Positions 17,386-25,682 of a DNA stretch of 36,159 bases are shown here, one piece after another. The stretch is from an uncultured Cellvibrionales bacterium (lineage in GTDB: Bacteria; Pseudomonadota; Gammaproteobacteria; Pseudomonadales; Porticoccaceae): positions 1-36,159 of the forward strand of contig CAJWCO010000025.1 in assembly GCA_913031145.1 (NCBI GenBank). Reading direction: 5' to 3'. Under the pieces are notes generated by a model. It was not told where the DNA came from and searched no databases. It was given only the letters and a program-made list of their open reading frames with translations. Every line of letters begins with the position of its first letter. Positions within the stretch are counted from its first letter, which is position 1. A program made the position numbers and the translations under genes.

Positions 17386-18280
17386 CCGCTAGACCCCGCA
17401 GTGAGTGGTGTAGTTCAGATGCGTGTGGTGGGACCCGACGGGGCAGGAGGGCAGACAAGCCGAACATAGACAATCGAGTTTTTTGCAGTGCTGAAACGAC
17501 GACTCGACCACGCCACCAAGCACAGCCGTTGCGCTTCAACTGTCGACCAATATGGCGGTAAATTCGCAACGCGATATTAATGGAAAAACGCGATCGCCAG
17601 GGCAACAAATGAATACCAAGCATGGCGCTGGCATAATAGGTCTCAGCGATATCGAGCAGTTTTTCGCAGCCATTGGCTATTGCAGTATGCATCTGGGGAG
17701 ATGCTTCCGCCCAGCCACTCGGGGAGAGCTCAGACTCGCAAAGAACGAGCCAGTTTGAAGGGATATAGCGCCGGCCCATCTTTGAATCTTCCAAAATGTC
17801 ACGCGCGATGTTGGTCAGTTGCATCGCAATGCCTAGATCGATCGCGAAACTATCGGCACGGCTAGTTTGGCACCCAAGTACTCGGCACATCATTAACCCA
17901 ACTGTCCCCGCTACCGCATGGCAGTATCGTAATAGCTGTTCTGTGGTTATAAAACGCGCTGGGTTTTGGTCTGCGAGCATACCGTCAAGCAACTCACACG
18001 CTGCGATTAGGGGGATTTTATTTCGGTCCGCTAATCGCAAAAATGCCGCGACCTCTAACTCATGACTGTCTGACTTTGAGGGGTCTTTTAGACAGTGCCG
18101 CACGTTGATCAGTCGCTGCATTTTATTGGCATCGTTGCCGTCTGCTAGATCATCAACAAAGCGACAGAACTTATAGAGTTGTGCTGCATCATCCGCTTTA
18201 TCGTTACCTAAAAAGAAACTCGCCCAATAGAACGATTTACCGTTTACTGCGAGGACGTTACGCGCGTTTTGATTCGTCAT
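17369..18280 (-). CDS. crtB: Phytoene synthase
   Basis: Joins two geranylgeranyl diphosphates into phytoene, the first committed step of C40 carotenoid synthesis. The 303-aa protein has both aspartate-rich motifs of head-to-head prenyl synthases: DDLAD at 43-47 and DILED at 161-165 followed by GRRYIP. ATG start three bases after the crtI stop. The C-terminus overlaps the start of crtY by 17 bp. It is probably a peripheral membrane enzyme working with CrtE and CrtI. Confidence 0.96.
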   Translation of the reverse strand: MTNQNARNVLAVNGKSFYWASFFLGNDKADDAAQLYKFCRFVDDLADGNDANKMQRLINVRHCLKDPSKSDSHELEVAAFLRLADRNKIPLIAACELLDGMLADQNPARFITTEQLLRYCHAVAGTVGLMMCRVLGCQTSRADSFAIDLGIAMQLTNIARDILEDSKMGRRYIPSNWLVLCESELSPSGWAEASPQMHTAIANGCEKLLDIAETYYASAMLGIHLLPWRSRFSINIALRIYRHIGRQLKRNGCAWWRGRVVVSALQKTRLSMFGLSALLPRRVPPHASELHHSLRGLAGVIEH

Positions 18281-18283
18281 GAT

Positions 18284-19798
18284 TCAACCGCCAGAGCCAA
18301 CCTCTATACCCGTCAACAGCTCTTCTACTACTTTTGCCGAACTGACAACGCCGGGGAGGCCAGCTCCAGGATGTGTTCCCGCCCCTACAAAGTAGAGGTT
18401 TTCAAGGTTTGCATCGCGGTTGTGATACCGAAAATACGCAGATTGAGTCAACCTCGGTGCAATTGAGAATCCTGCGCCATGCATCGAGCGATAATCGCGC
18501 TCAAAATCCACGGGGGTCATCCAGAAAACTTCCTCGATGACGCTGCTGAGGTCTGGCAAAATGCTTGTTTCAAGAGCGTCAACGATACGGTCGCGGAGTT
18601 TTGGCGCTTCGGCTTCCCAGTGCAAGTTGGCAAGAAGGTTGGGCACTGGGCAGAGCACATAAAAGGATTCGCATCCTTCGGGTGCAAAGCTCGTATCAGT
18701 CGCTGTTGGACGATGTAAATAGAGCGAAAAGTCGTCGGCCAGATGTTTTCTATCAAAGATGTCGGCAAGGTGCTCGCGAAAACGTTGACCCATCCAAATG
18801 CTGTGATGGGCAATGTCGGGGTAGCACTTTTTAGTGCCAAAGTAGAGCACGTAAAGTCCCATTGAATAATGTTTTGGTATCGCCGGAATGCTGGTAGGGG
18901 CAGGGGCGGGCGCTGATTTTAGCATCTGTTCATAGCAGACTGCTGGATCGCCCGCGAAAACGGCGATATCGGCGTTAATGTGATTGCCCGCGGTGAGCTT
19001 TACGCCGGTGACGCGCGACGCCTCAACAGTGATTTCTTCAACATCGGCACCGGTGAGAACCGTGATACCTTGCCTCAGTATTAGCTGATGCAGTTCTTCT
19101 ACCAGCTTACCTGTGCCGCCCATGCAAAAAAAGACGCCCCAGCGACGTTCAAGATAATGGATAAGAGAATAAATCGCTGTGGTATTAAACGGGTTGCCGC
19201 CGACTAAAAGAGGATGGATCGAAAACGCTTGCCTCATTAGTGGGTGTTTCAGGTGGCTGTTGACCATTTGTGCGACGGTTCGATAGCAGCGCAGTGCGAT
19301 TAACGCTGGCACTTGCTTAAGCATATCCCAAACGCGCGTAAAAGGTTTGTGAACCAGTTTTTTGAAGCCGATATCGTAGACTTTTTTTGATTCTGCGAGT
19401 AAATCTAGATAGCCCTCTGCATCTGCAGGGCTAAAACGACGGATTTCTGTGAGGGTGTCTTCGATCGAGGCGCGGTAGTCAAATTGGCTACCGTCAGAAA
19501 AGTGGAAACGATAGAACGGGTCGAGAGCAACAAATTCTAGATGATCGGACAGTTTTTCATCGAATAATTCATATAATTCGTCAAAAATAAAAGGCGCTGT
19601 GATAACAGTTGGACCGGCATCGTGCCGGTAGCCTCCGCGCTCAAAAACTTGCGCTCGACCCCCTATGTAATCCAGTCTTTCAATTAAGGTGACGTTATAC
19701 CCTTGCGCTCGCAGACGTAAGGCCATAGCAATCCCGGCAAACCCTGCGCCGATGACTACTGTGTTGAGGCCTTCTCCAATCTTTTTCTGTTGGGTCAA
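18284..19798 (-). CDS. crtI: Phytoene desaturase (lycopene-forming)
   Basis: FAD enzyme that introduces four double bases-spanning desaturations into phytoene to form lycopene. The 504 aa match CrtI length. The N-terminal FAD motif GAGFAG is at 17-22, followed by the family sequence DYIGGRAQVFERGGYRHDAGPTVI; the C-terminal bacterial-type desaturase signature GAGTHPGAGLPGVVSSAKV is complete. The start is an unusual TTG that overlaps the crtE stop codon as TTGA, with an AGGG site about 10 bases upstream. Homology begins only a few residues later, so this start is well placed. Confidence 0.96.
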   Translation of the reverse strand: MTQQKKIGEGLNTVVIGAGFAGIAMALRLRAQGYNVTLIERLDYIGGRAQVFERGGYRHDAGPTVITAPFIFDELYELFDEKLSDHLEFVALDPFYRFHFSDGSQFDYRASIEDTLTEIRRFSPADAEGYLDLLAESKKVYDIGFKKLVHKPFTRVWDMLKQVPALIALRCYRTVAQMVNSHLKHPLMRQAFSIHPLLVGGNPFNTTAIYSLIHYLERRWGVFFCMGGTGKLVEELHQLILRQGITVLTGADVEEITVEASRVTGVKLTAGNHINADIAVFAGDPAVCYEQMLKSAPAPAPTSIPAIPKHYSMGLYVLYFGTKKCYPDIAHHSIWMGQRFREHLADIFDRKHLADDFSLYLHRPTATDTSFAPEGCESFYVLCPVPNLLANLHWEAEAPKLRDRIVDALETSILPDLSSVIEEVFWMTPVDFERDYRSMHGAGFSIAPRLTQSAYFRYHNRDANLENLYFVGAGTHPGAGLPGVVSSAKVVEELLTGIEVGSGG

Positions 19799-20763
19799 GC
19801 GATTTGGCCCTGCCGTTTTGTTCCGACGGTCTGTCTGACCGAAAAAACGAGGTCTTGGGCAACGCCTCTCAGAGGCTCAGGAATACTGGGCAATAACCCG
19901 GTCGCCTTCACTAGCCAATAGTCAATTGCATCATTCGCTTGAACAATCGCATCGCTAGCCGCAATGCGGCGTTGCCAATGGCCAACTCTGCCTGTGTTGT
20001 CTGAGTTATACCAGCGAGTAAAGTCGTCGTTGCTGGTGAGGTTTTCGCTAAACAAACTGACCACTAAGTTGGGTTTACGGCCGTCAAGATCGCTAGAACG
20101 GTGACTCGAGGGTACGATATCATCGATGTCATTACGCCCTTGATAAACAAGCCCGCAGAGGCTAACAAGCCGCTCCAAGCTTATCAATTCGGTGTGCAAC
20201 CCAGCGGCTATCGTAGCCCCTTTAATGGGCGCAATAAGGAGTGGTGTGGTCTTTCCTGAGGCGATACATTCCCAATCATAGATGCTCGCGCACTGTCGTT
20301 GTTTGATATCAGACATTTGGCCACTGCAGGTGCTTTGCATCGCTTCCGCGAGTATCACCACCAAGGGCGCGGCATAGCGCGAATTCCGTCCGGCCAGTGC
20401 AAACGCTTTGGCAACCATCCAGTCACCCAAACACAAGGCCATATCGCCCCCAAACTGGGCGTGTATACTCTTTTGGCCACGTCGATGGGTACTGGCATCA
20501 CTGATGTCGTCATGTATTAAAGAAGCGTTGTGAAGTAATTCACATGCGGCTGCCCAGTTGAGATTATCAACGGCATTCAGCTTGAGGGCGTGGCCGCTTG
20601 ATAGGGCTAACTGCGCTCGAAAAGCTTTGCCTGGGCTATTAAAATGATAGGCTGCAGCTTCATAGAGGCTGCTGTCGGGCTGCGGCATCTCACGCCGGTA
20701 AAGCGCCTTTAAGAGTGATGAGGAATCCGCGTTATCTACCAAGTTTTTTATTATTGGGAACAT
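19795..20763 (-). CDS. crtE: Geranylgeranyl diphosphate synthase
   Basis: Trans-prenyltransferase that makes GGPP for carotenoids, first gene of the retinal operon. From the chosen ATG (20763, AGGG site 9 bases upstream; a GTG three codons earlier is possible) it has 322 aa. The first aspartate-rich motif is HDDISD with the following THRRG. The second reads RNDIDD, with Asn in place of the first Asp of the usual DDxxD. The N-terminal GKAFRAQLAL replaces the usual GKRxRP. The gene end overlaps the crtI start by 3 bp. A terminator separates it from the upstream proteorhodopsin gene. The assignment rests on context as well as motifs. Confidence 0.93.
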   Translation of the reverse strand: MFPIIKNLVDNADSSSLLKALYRREMPQPDSSLYEAAAYHFNSPGKAFRAQLALSSGHALKLNAVDNLNWAAACELLHNASLIHDDISDASTHRRGQKSIHAQFGGDMALCLGDWMVAKAFALAGRNSRYAAPLVVILAEAMQSTCSGQMSDIKQRQCASIYDWECIASGKTTPLLIAPIKGATIAAGLHTELISLERLVSLCGLVYQGRNDIDDIVPSSHRSSDLDGRKPNLVVSLFSENLTSNDDFTRWYNSDNTGRVGHWQRRIAASDAIVQANDAIDYWLVKATGLLPSIPEPLRGVAQDLVFSVRQTVGTKRQGQIA

Positions 20764-20830
20764 TATCAGCACCCTATCTAACTATCTTGTATCGTTTTAA
20801 TTGATGCTCTACTTAACGCAAAGAATCGTG

Positions 20831-20868
20831 TTGAGAAAAAAGAGCCAGCAAAACTGGCTCTTTCTCAA
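20831..20868 (-). terminator. Terminator downstream of proteorhodopsin
   Basis: GAGCCAG and CTGGCTC, extended by AAA/TTT, form a 10-bp stem (20839-20848 with 20854-20863) around a CAAAA loop. On the minus strand the stem runs into six T (20836-20841). TTGAG/CTCAA could extend the pairing. It begins 17 bases after the proteorhodopsin stop and ends about 70 bases before the crtE start. Confidence 0.85.
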
Positions 20869-20884
20869 CTCAGCGCATAATCAT

Positions 20885-21580
20885 TTATTCTGAGGAATCA
20901 GAAACTGCTGCTACCCAGATGAATAATCCAAAACCTATCTTGTTGATCAAGTCGGCGATGTTATAGATACCGTTTAGCATTGGCCCATCTACGCCGCCTG
21001 CTAAATAGCCCAAGAAATAGCCGATAGGATAAATTGACCAACCGATGGATACAATCCACTTCATGCCATTAAACGCCGTTTGACATGCTACATTTCCACT
21101 CGCAGCGTTGATCTTGCTAGCTTCGCCAAGAAACACTTCGTAGAGAATGTAGCCCCAACCTGCCATTCCGATTGCGAATCCCAGCCCCGCAGGAATTGTT
21201 CCCACTTCTCCGAGGAACCCTCCAATCAACATTATTAACGTGCCAGCCAATAACCGCCAAAAAACGCCAGCTGCTACAACAGCAATTGCCGCTAGAATCA
21301 GATAGAACTCGATCATCTGAAGGGGGACGGTAAGGAGCCAATCAATATACCTGTATACAGTGGGCGTTTCACCGGTTTGAACCCAAACATCGCGCATGTA
21401 GAAGTAATGCACCGCTGCTATCATTTGGATCAAGCCAGCTACAGTGAGAGACGTCTTCCACTTTCCGCTAACGCGATCGCGCTCTATGAAAAAGAAAACC
21501 GCAGCAGCGACCATCGCCATTGAGATCAACCAAAAGGAAATGCCAACCGGGTCGCCGGTTTGTAAGTTGCCTGTAGTCAT
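20885..21580 (-). CDS. Proteorhodopsin, predicted blue-absorbing proton pump
   Basis: Light-driven outward proton pump, seven transmembrane helices with retinal bound to lysine, in the inner membrane. The 231 residues contain the helix C motif RYIDWLLTVPLQMIEFYLIL (77-96) with proton acceptor Asp80, Thr84 and proton donor Glu91, equivalent to Asp97, Thr101 and Glu108 of the green-absorbing reference. Gln88 is at the spectral-tuning position 105, where Gln gives blue absorption. His58 matches the His75 counterion partner, and the retinal lysine is Lys214 in NKIGFGLFIW. It lacks the N-terminal signal peptide of the reference protein. ATG start with an AGGG site. Retinal should come from the downstream crt-blh operon. 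Confidence 0.98.
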   Translation of the reverse strand: MTTGNLQTGDPVGISFWLISMAMVAAAVFFFIERDRVSGKWKTSLTVAGLIQMIAAVHYFYMRDVWVQTGETPTVYRYIDWLLTVPLQMIEFYLILAAIAVVAAGVFWRLLAGTLIMLIGGFLGEVGTIPAGLGFAIGMAGWGYILYEVFLGEASKINAASGNVACQTAFNGMKWIVSIGWSIYPIGYFLGYLAGGVDGPMLNGIYNIADLINKIGFGLFIWVAAVSDSSE

Positions 21581-21705
21581 CGTATTTACCCTATTTTTCT
21601 GAATTTTTAAAATTAATAAGCGACTTTAACAGTGGTTATTATCTGCGTCGCCCCGAACTCAGATTAAGCCCCTGTATCTGAGTACTTTAAGGCTCATCTC
21701 TGGCT

Positions 21706-21734
21706 AATCTATCGCGTCTTGACGCAAAGTGCAA
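21706..21734 (-). promoter_or_regulatory. Candidate sigma-70 promoter of proteorhodopsin
   Basis: On the minus strand TTGCAC (21734-21729) and TAGATT (21711-21706) are separated by 17 bases, about 125 bases before the proteorhodopsin start. The 12-bp palindrome GCGTCTTGACGC lies in the spacer and could be a regulator site. Both boxes are imperfect. Confidence 0.35.
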
Positions 21735-21853
21735 ATTAGTTTATCGCTTTTTTCTCAGCATTTCCGTGGTTCTGCTAAGATTTACGCGACACAAACCGCT
21801 GTTAGTAGCGATTTTGCACGCAGAAGACACGAGGCGCCTATGCGCATGGGCTG

Positions 21854-21939
21854 AATTTCCCGTTGGCGACCGTTGATGAGGTTGTGCGAAACCCTGGGGT
21901 ATGGCTGCTACAGGTTTTTAGGCAACCTGTCGGGAAATT
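21854..21939 (+). ncRNA. Possible structured RNA or leader element
   Basis: A perfect 9-bp outer pairing, AATTTCCCG (21854-21862) with CGGGAAATT (21931-21939), encloses a 7-bp hairpin ACAGGTT/AACCTGT (21910-21930) that directly abuts it, and a short GGTT/AACC hairpin (21880-21893). This could fold as a three-way junction about 115 bases before the serine hydrolase start. I do not recognise it as a known riboswitch. It may be a leader or a small RNA; the strand is uncertain. Confidence 0.3.
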
Positions 21940-22055
21940 ATGGTATCTTCAATCTCCCTAAGATCAAGCGAACTCAGCTCAAACGCTCGTGACGCTGGGG
22001 CGCATGTCTGGTCGTTTTTTTGTTTGTTGGCAAACTACAGTGGAGTACATTTATT

Positions 22056-23264
22056 GTGAAATTGGCACACAGTTACGGGTTACTAACGCTCTTGTTGATA
22101 CCTTTCACCGCGGCGCCTGCCAGCGCGGCAGGAAACGAGGTAGTCCCACAAGCGCGTTGGGAGACGATCACCCCCGAGGCTGCGGGTATCGATGCGACCA
22201 AAATAGCGCATTTGTTCTCGTTGTCTTTTGACGATCCCGCGACCCAAGCGGTAGTCTTGATCAAAAATGGCCGCTTGGTTGGCGAACGTTATGCTGATGG
22301 CTTTAACGGCGAGAGTGTTGGAACAAGCTGGTCTATGGCAAAAAGCATGTATGCGGCGCTAATTGGTATTTCAATTGATCGCGGTGAAATTGGCAACCTC
22401 GATGACAAAGTGGCTGATTATATTGATGATTATAAGGGGGGGCGAGAGCATATCAGTATTCGGCATTTACTTGATATGACCAGTGGCTTGGCGTTTCCAG
22501 AGCATGAACATGAAGCAATGTTCTTTGGCCGTGATCATTTGGCCTATGCCTTGAAAGTTGGGGTAGAAAAACAACCGGGCGAAGTGTTTGAGTACAACAA
22601 CGTAAACTCGATGGTGCTGGGCGAGGTGTTGCATCGCGCGACCGGAAAGCCAGCCGATCAGCTGCTAGCAGAACGGATTTTCGATAAGATCGGTATCGAC
22701 AAATATACCTTGTGGCGCGATGCGGCAGGGAATCCGATGACGTATTGCTGCATCGACATGTCGGCGCGTGATTTTTCTCGGTTTGGTTTGTTGTTTGCCC
22801 GCGACGGAGAGTGGGAGGAACAAAAAATCATTCCATCGGGTTTTGTCGACGAGACGTTTCAGCAGGTGTGGTCTGATTTGCCCAGCCAAACGATTAACCA
22901 ATTGCGCGGGTATGGTATGCACTGGTGGGTGTCGAGAAATAACGAGCGCGCTGTGATCTTTAATACCAGCGGTAAGTTTGGCCAATATATCTTCGTTGAC
23001 CGCGCTAACGACGTCGTTTTTACGCGGATCACTCGCTACCGGCCGACCGGAGGTTCCGTCCAAAACTGGGGTGCCATGCGTGTTTTTAACTGGATTGAAA
23101 ATGTCTCTTTTTTGCAAAAACTGGGCGGTTTTTTGGATCGGATCGGGCTCATTGATCTAGGGTCTGACGTATCGACACCTTACACGCTTGAGGATGGCAT
23201 ATCTAATCAGTTTTTCAGTCAGTACCGCGCCATTGTTGATGCGCTCGTTGATATTAGCGATTAG
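22056..23264 (+). CDS. Secreted serine hydrolase, beta-lactamase class C family
   Basis: Predicted periplasmic serine hydrolase of 402 aa (class C beta-lactamase/esterase/amide hydrolase superfamily). I place the start at GTG 22056, 10 bases after a GGAG site, because it gives a clean signal peptide ending near PASAAG; a TTG at 22020 lacks a site. The nucleophile motif is SMAK (Ser93, Lys96) in GTSWSMAKSMYAALIG. The second motif YNN is at 180-182 in EYNNVNSMVLGEVL, and NTSGKFGQYIFV likely supplies the third. The sequence resembles the 6-aminohexanoate-dimer-hydrolase-like members more than true beta-lactamases, so the substrate is unknown. Its stop codon overlaps that of the convergent cryptochrome gene. 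Confidence 0.88.
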   Translation: MKLAHSYGLLTLLLIPFTAAPASAAGNEVVPQARWETITPEAAGIDATKIAHLFSLSFDDPATQAVVLIKNGRLVGERYADGFNGESVGTSWSMAKSMYAALIGISIDRGEIGNLDDKVADYIDDYKGGREHISIRHLLDMTSGLAFPEHEHEAMFFGRDHLAYALKVGVEKQPGEVFEYNNVNSMVLGEVLHRATGKPADQLLAERIFDKIGIDKYTLWRDAAGNPMTYCCIDMSARDFSRFGLLFARDGEWEEQKIIPSGFVDETFQQVWSDLPSQTINQLRGYGMHWWVSRNNERAVIFNTSGKFGQYIFVDRANDVVFTRITRYRPTGGSVQNWGAMRVFNWIENVSFLQKLGGFLDRIGLIDLGSDVSTPYTLEDGISNQFFSQYRAIVDALVDISD

Positions 23265-24571
23265 CTGAATTGAGGCCAATCTACCATGTCATTGCTGTCT
23301 AATTGGGGGTCGCAGTCTGCGCCATTCCAGCGTTCGATAAAGCGGCCGTCAGGGTCATAAATTTGCGTTTGCTTTTGCAAATTGAAGCGCCTATGTCCAC
23401 GAGGGTCGGCTCCGACTCCCGCGAGATACTGCCAATTTCCCCAATTAGAGGCAACATCATAATCGACAAGCTTAACTGCCATGTAGGCAGCTCCATAGCG
23501 CCAATCGACCGAAAGCTCGTGCACCAGGCAACTCGCAACGAGTTGGCGCCCACGGTTTGACATGTATCCTTCGGCGTTAAGTTGCCTCATGCATGCGTTA
23601 ACAATGGGGTAGGGCGTAGTGCCATGACACCATTTGGCAAATCGTTGCGGATAAAAACTGGTTTTGGGTGAGTGTGGCGAAATCCCGTTAAAAGCCCCGA
23701 TTTTATGTTTATGTCGGTGTGCATACCATTGGAAATATTCTCTCCAGAGCAACTCAAAATATATCCAGTACGTCGATTCGTTCGACCCATAGACGGCTTC
23801 GTGCCGTCGTAGTTGATGGACGATTTGACGCGCAGAAAGGGCGCCAGTGGCGAGCCAAAGCGAAAATTTTGTGGAGTTAGTCCAGCCATCGAGGGCATTG
23901 CGCGTTTGTTTGTAAGTCTGTGCGAAAACACCGTCAAAGTAGGTGTTGACATGATCATAACCGGCGCGCTCACCGCCTCTAAAGGTGGTGTTGCTGTCGC
24001 GTTCTGTAGGCGTAAAGTGGTTTCGCCAGTCGTCGCCTGCTCCCACGGTTGGGGGTAACTTATTTGGCGCTGCTAGCGGCGATGGTACGACGATGTCTTC
24101 CACTTCGCGGCGAAATTTTGAAAATGTATTGGGAAGTTCGTGAAGTTTGAACGGCAGACCCTCGCGTGAAAACAGAGTGTTTGTCGCGAGAGTGATGAAC
24201 TGTACGTTGGGATGTTCAGCTTCGGTTGCGTTCCAAGGGTCTGTGGCAAAAGCGTTGGCCTGTTCACTTCGATAAACTGCGCAAGGTTTGAATTCATCGA
24301 CTAACTGCCTTAGTTGTTCGGCCGTCCCGCCCGTCACTCTGTGCAATCGCTGGCCAAGCGAAGTCAGACTCAAATCAAGATCGTCCAGTGTTTGATAGAG
24401 ATGCTGTCTGCGAAGAACAGACTCGTCCATCCCATAGTTGTGGTGGAGCACACTCGGTGGTTGAACAAAAACGCAGACCAGTGATTCGGACTCGCGCGCA
24501 GCTGTACACAGCGCTAAATTATCTGAAATGCGCAGATCGTTCGAAAAACATATTAGACTCACTTTGCGCAT
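23261..24571 (-). CDS. DASH-family cryptochrome
   Basis: Flavoprotein of the Cry-DASH type, which repairs UV dimers in single-stranded or looped DNA and may signal. From Met at 24571 it has 436 aa, the usual core length; a GTG 41 codons upstream is open but adds a basic, non-homologous extension. Family markers: LICFSNDLRISDN at the N-terminus, LPFKLHELPNTFSKFRREVE, FRGGERAGYDHVNTYF, SLWLATGALSARQI, TYWIYFELLWREYFQWYA, and the FAD/Trp region DYDVASNWGNWQYLAGVGADPRG with the canonical tryptophan kept. It converges on the serine hydrolase, with four bases shared at the stops. Confidence 0.93.
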   Translation of the reverse strand: MRKVSLICFSNDLRISDNLALCTAARESESLVCVFVQPPSVLHHNYGMDESVLRRQHLYQTLDDLDLSLTSLGQRLHRVTGGTAEQLRQLVDEFKPCAVYRSEQANAFATDPWNATEAEHPNVQFITLATNTLFSREGLPFKLHELPNTFSKFRREVEDIVVPSPLAAPNKLPPTVGAGDDWRNHFTPTERDSNTTFRGGERAGYDHVNTYFDGVFAQTYKQTRNALDGWTNSTKFSLWLATGALSARQIVHQLRRHEAVYGSNESTYWIYFELLWREYFQWYAHRHKHKIGAFNGISPHSPKTSFYPQRFAKWCHGTTPYPIVNACMRQLNAEGYMSNRGRQLVASCLVHELSVDWRYGAAYMAVKLVDYDVASNWGNWQYLAGVGADPRGHRRFNLQKQTQIYDPDGRFIERWNGADCDPQLDSNDMVDWPQFS

Positions 24572-24766
24572 AGTACTTTGCCGTAGGGGTGAACGACGCT
24601 CCACCTTTGAGGACGCTTTCACTGTTGCTCTACGGTGATTGTGCTGGCGCGGTTCAGAAAAGAGGCCGCATGTTCCGGCTTTCGAAATCCGCACTGGACG
24701 GTTTGGCGTAGATAACCAAGGCCACTAGCGAAAAGTTTAATTCAACCGACTCTAAAAGGGAGTGAC

Positions 24767-25285
24767 ATGAGCGCAAGCCCCAAAAACCTGTTGATTGAAT
24801 CGGACATGAGCGAGCACCAAAGCAAGCTGACTAACGCGTTGGGGTATCTTGGGCTTGTTCCCTTTGCCGTTCCGCTAGCCGTGGTGATTGACGCTGCATT
24901 ATCGCCACGAGGTGTGCAGAGTGCGGCGATTTTCGGATTGTATGCGCCGTTTGTTTTTGCGACCTACAGTGCCTGTATTCTGAGCTTTTTAGCCGGTGTG
25001 CTGTGGCGCGATCACAGCGAATCAACGGCAGGTGCTCCCAGCATGCTTGTTATCAGTAATCTGATCACGCTGTTGGCATGGGGTTGTCTGTTGGCGGTTC
25101 ATGTATCTCAGTATGCGGCACTTTTTGCGCTCATAGTTTTAATCGCAGGCTTCGCTACACTGCTGCGGGCCGAGCAAATCACTACGGTGAAGCCGCCGAT
25201 GTACGCGCGGATGCGGGTTCGACTCACTACCTTGGTGTGCGCGATGCATATGATTTTGTTTGTCTGTCTGATGGGAGATGTGTAA
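24767..25285 (+). CDS. DUF3429 family inner membrane protein
   Basis: Membrane protein of 172 aa with about four or five hydrophobic helices. The N-terminal LGYLGLVPFAVPLAVV and the following YSACILSFLAGVLW are characteristic of the DUF3429 (TMEM69-like) family, whose function is unknown. ATG start with a GGGAG site 6 bases upstream; Met14 is an alternative. It heads a plus-strand operon with the DUF393 and SDR genes and is divergent from the DASH cryptochrome gene, so it may be co-regulated with it. Confidence 0.82.
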   Translation: MSASPKNLLIESDMSEHQSKLTNALGYLGLVPFAVPLAVVIDAALSPRGVQSAAIFGLYAPFVFATYSACILSFLAGVLWRDHSESTAGAPSMLVISNLITLLAWGCLLAVHVSQYAALFALIVLIAGFATLLRAEQITTVKPPMYARMRVRLTTLVCAMHMILFVCLMGDV

Positions 25286-25286
25286 C

Positions 25287-25682
25287 GTGGCCGAGTTAAT
25301 CATTTTTTACGATGGGACGTGTCCGTTGTGTGCCACTGAGATGCGCCACCTGCATCAGTGTGATCGAGAAGGCGTTATTTGCTTCGAAAATATTTATGCT
25401 GACGATTTTGCGCAACGGTACCCAGCGATTAATCGAGAAAAAGCTGATCGTATCTTGCATGCGCAACGTCGCAATGGAGAAATTCTGCTGGGTTTGGACG
25501 TTACGTACCACGCTTGGGCACTGGTCGGAAAGCGTCGCTGGGTCGCGCCATTGCGGTGGCCCGTGATCAAGCCGCTTGCAGATGCACTTTATCTTTTCTT
25601 TGCGCGCTATCGACACCCCATTTCTCGGCTTCTGATGGGTTCGAGGAAGACGCCGAGGTGCGAATGGCAACCGAAACGATGA
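25287..25682 (+). CDS. DUF393 (DCC family) thiol-disulfide oxidoreductase-like protein
   Basis: Small cytoplasmic protein of 131 aa. The N-terminus carries the family motif FYDGTCPLC with a CxxC pair, resembling the thioredoxin-fold DCC proteins. I prefer GTG 25287, one base after the DUF3429 stop codon, because GGGAG lies 9 bases upstream; an ATG at 25278 sits too close to that site. The stop codon overlaps ATG 25679 of the SDR reading frame as ATGA. Function unknown; redox activity is inferred from the motif. Confidence 0.85.
   Translation: MAELIIFYDGTCPLCATEMRHLHQCDREGVICFENIYADDFAQRYPAINREKADRILHAQRRNGEILLGLDVTYHAWALVGKRRWVAPLRWPVIKPLADALYLFFARYRHPISRLLMGSRKTPRCEWQPKR

Larger units (their letters stand above)
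21581..22055. other. Divergent regulatory region upstream of proteorhodopsin and the serine hydrolase
   Basis: About 475 bases without a convincing gene. The region should hold promoters for both flanking genes. It contains a candidate proteorhodopsin promoter, a palindrome GCGTCTTGACGC (21714-21725) and a possible structured RNA (21854-21939), each described separately. Confidence 0.6.
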
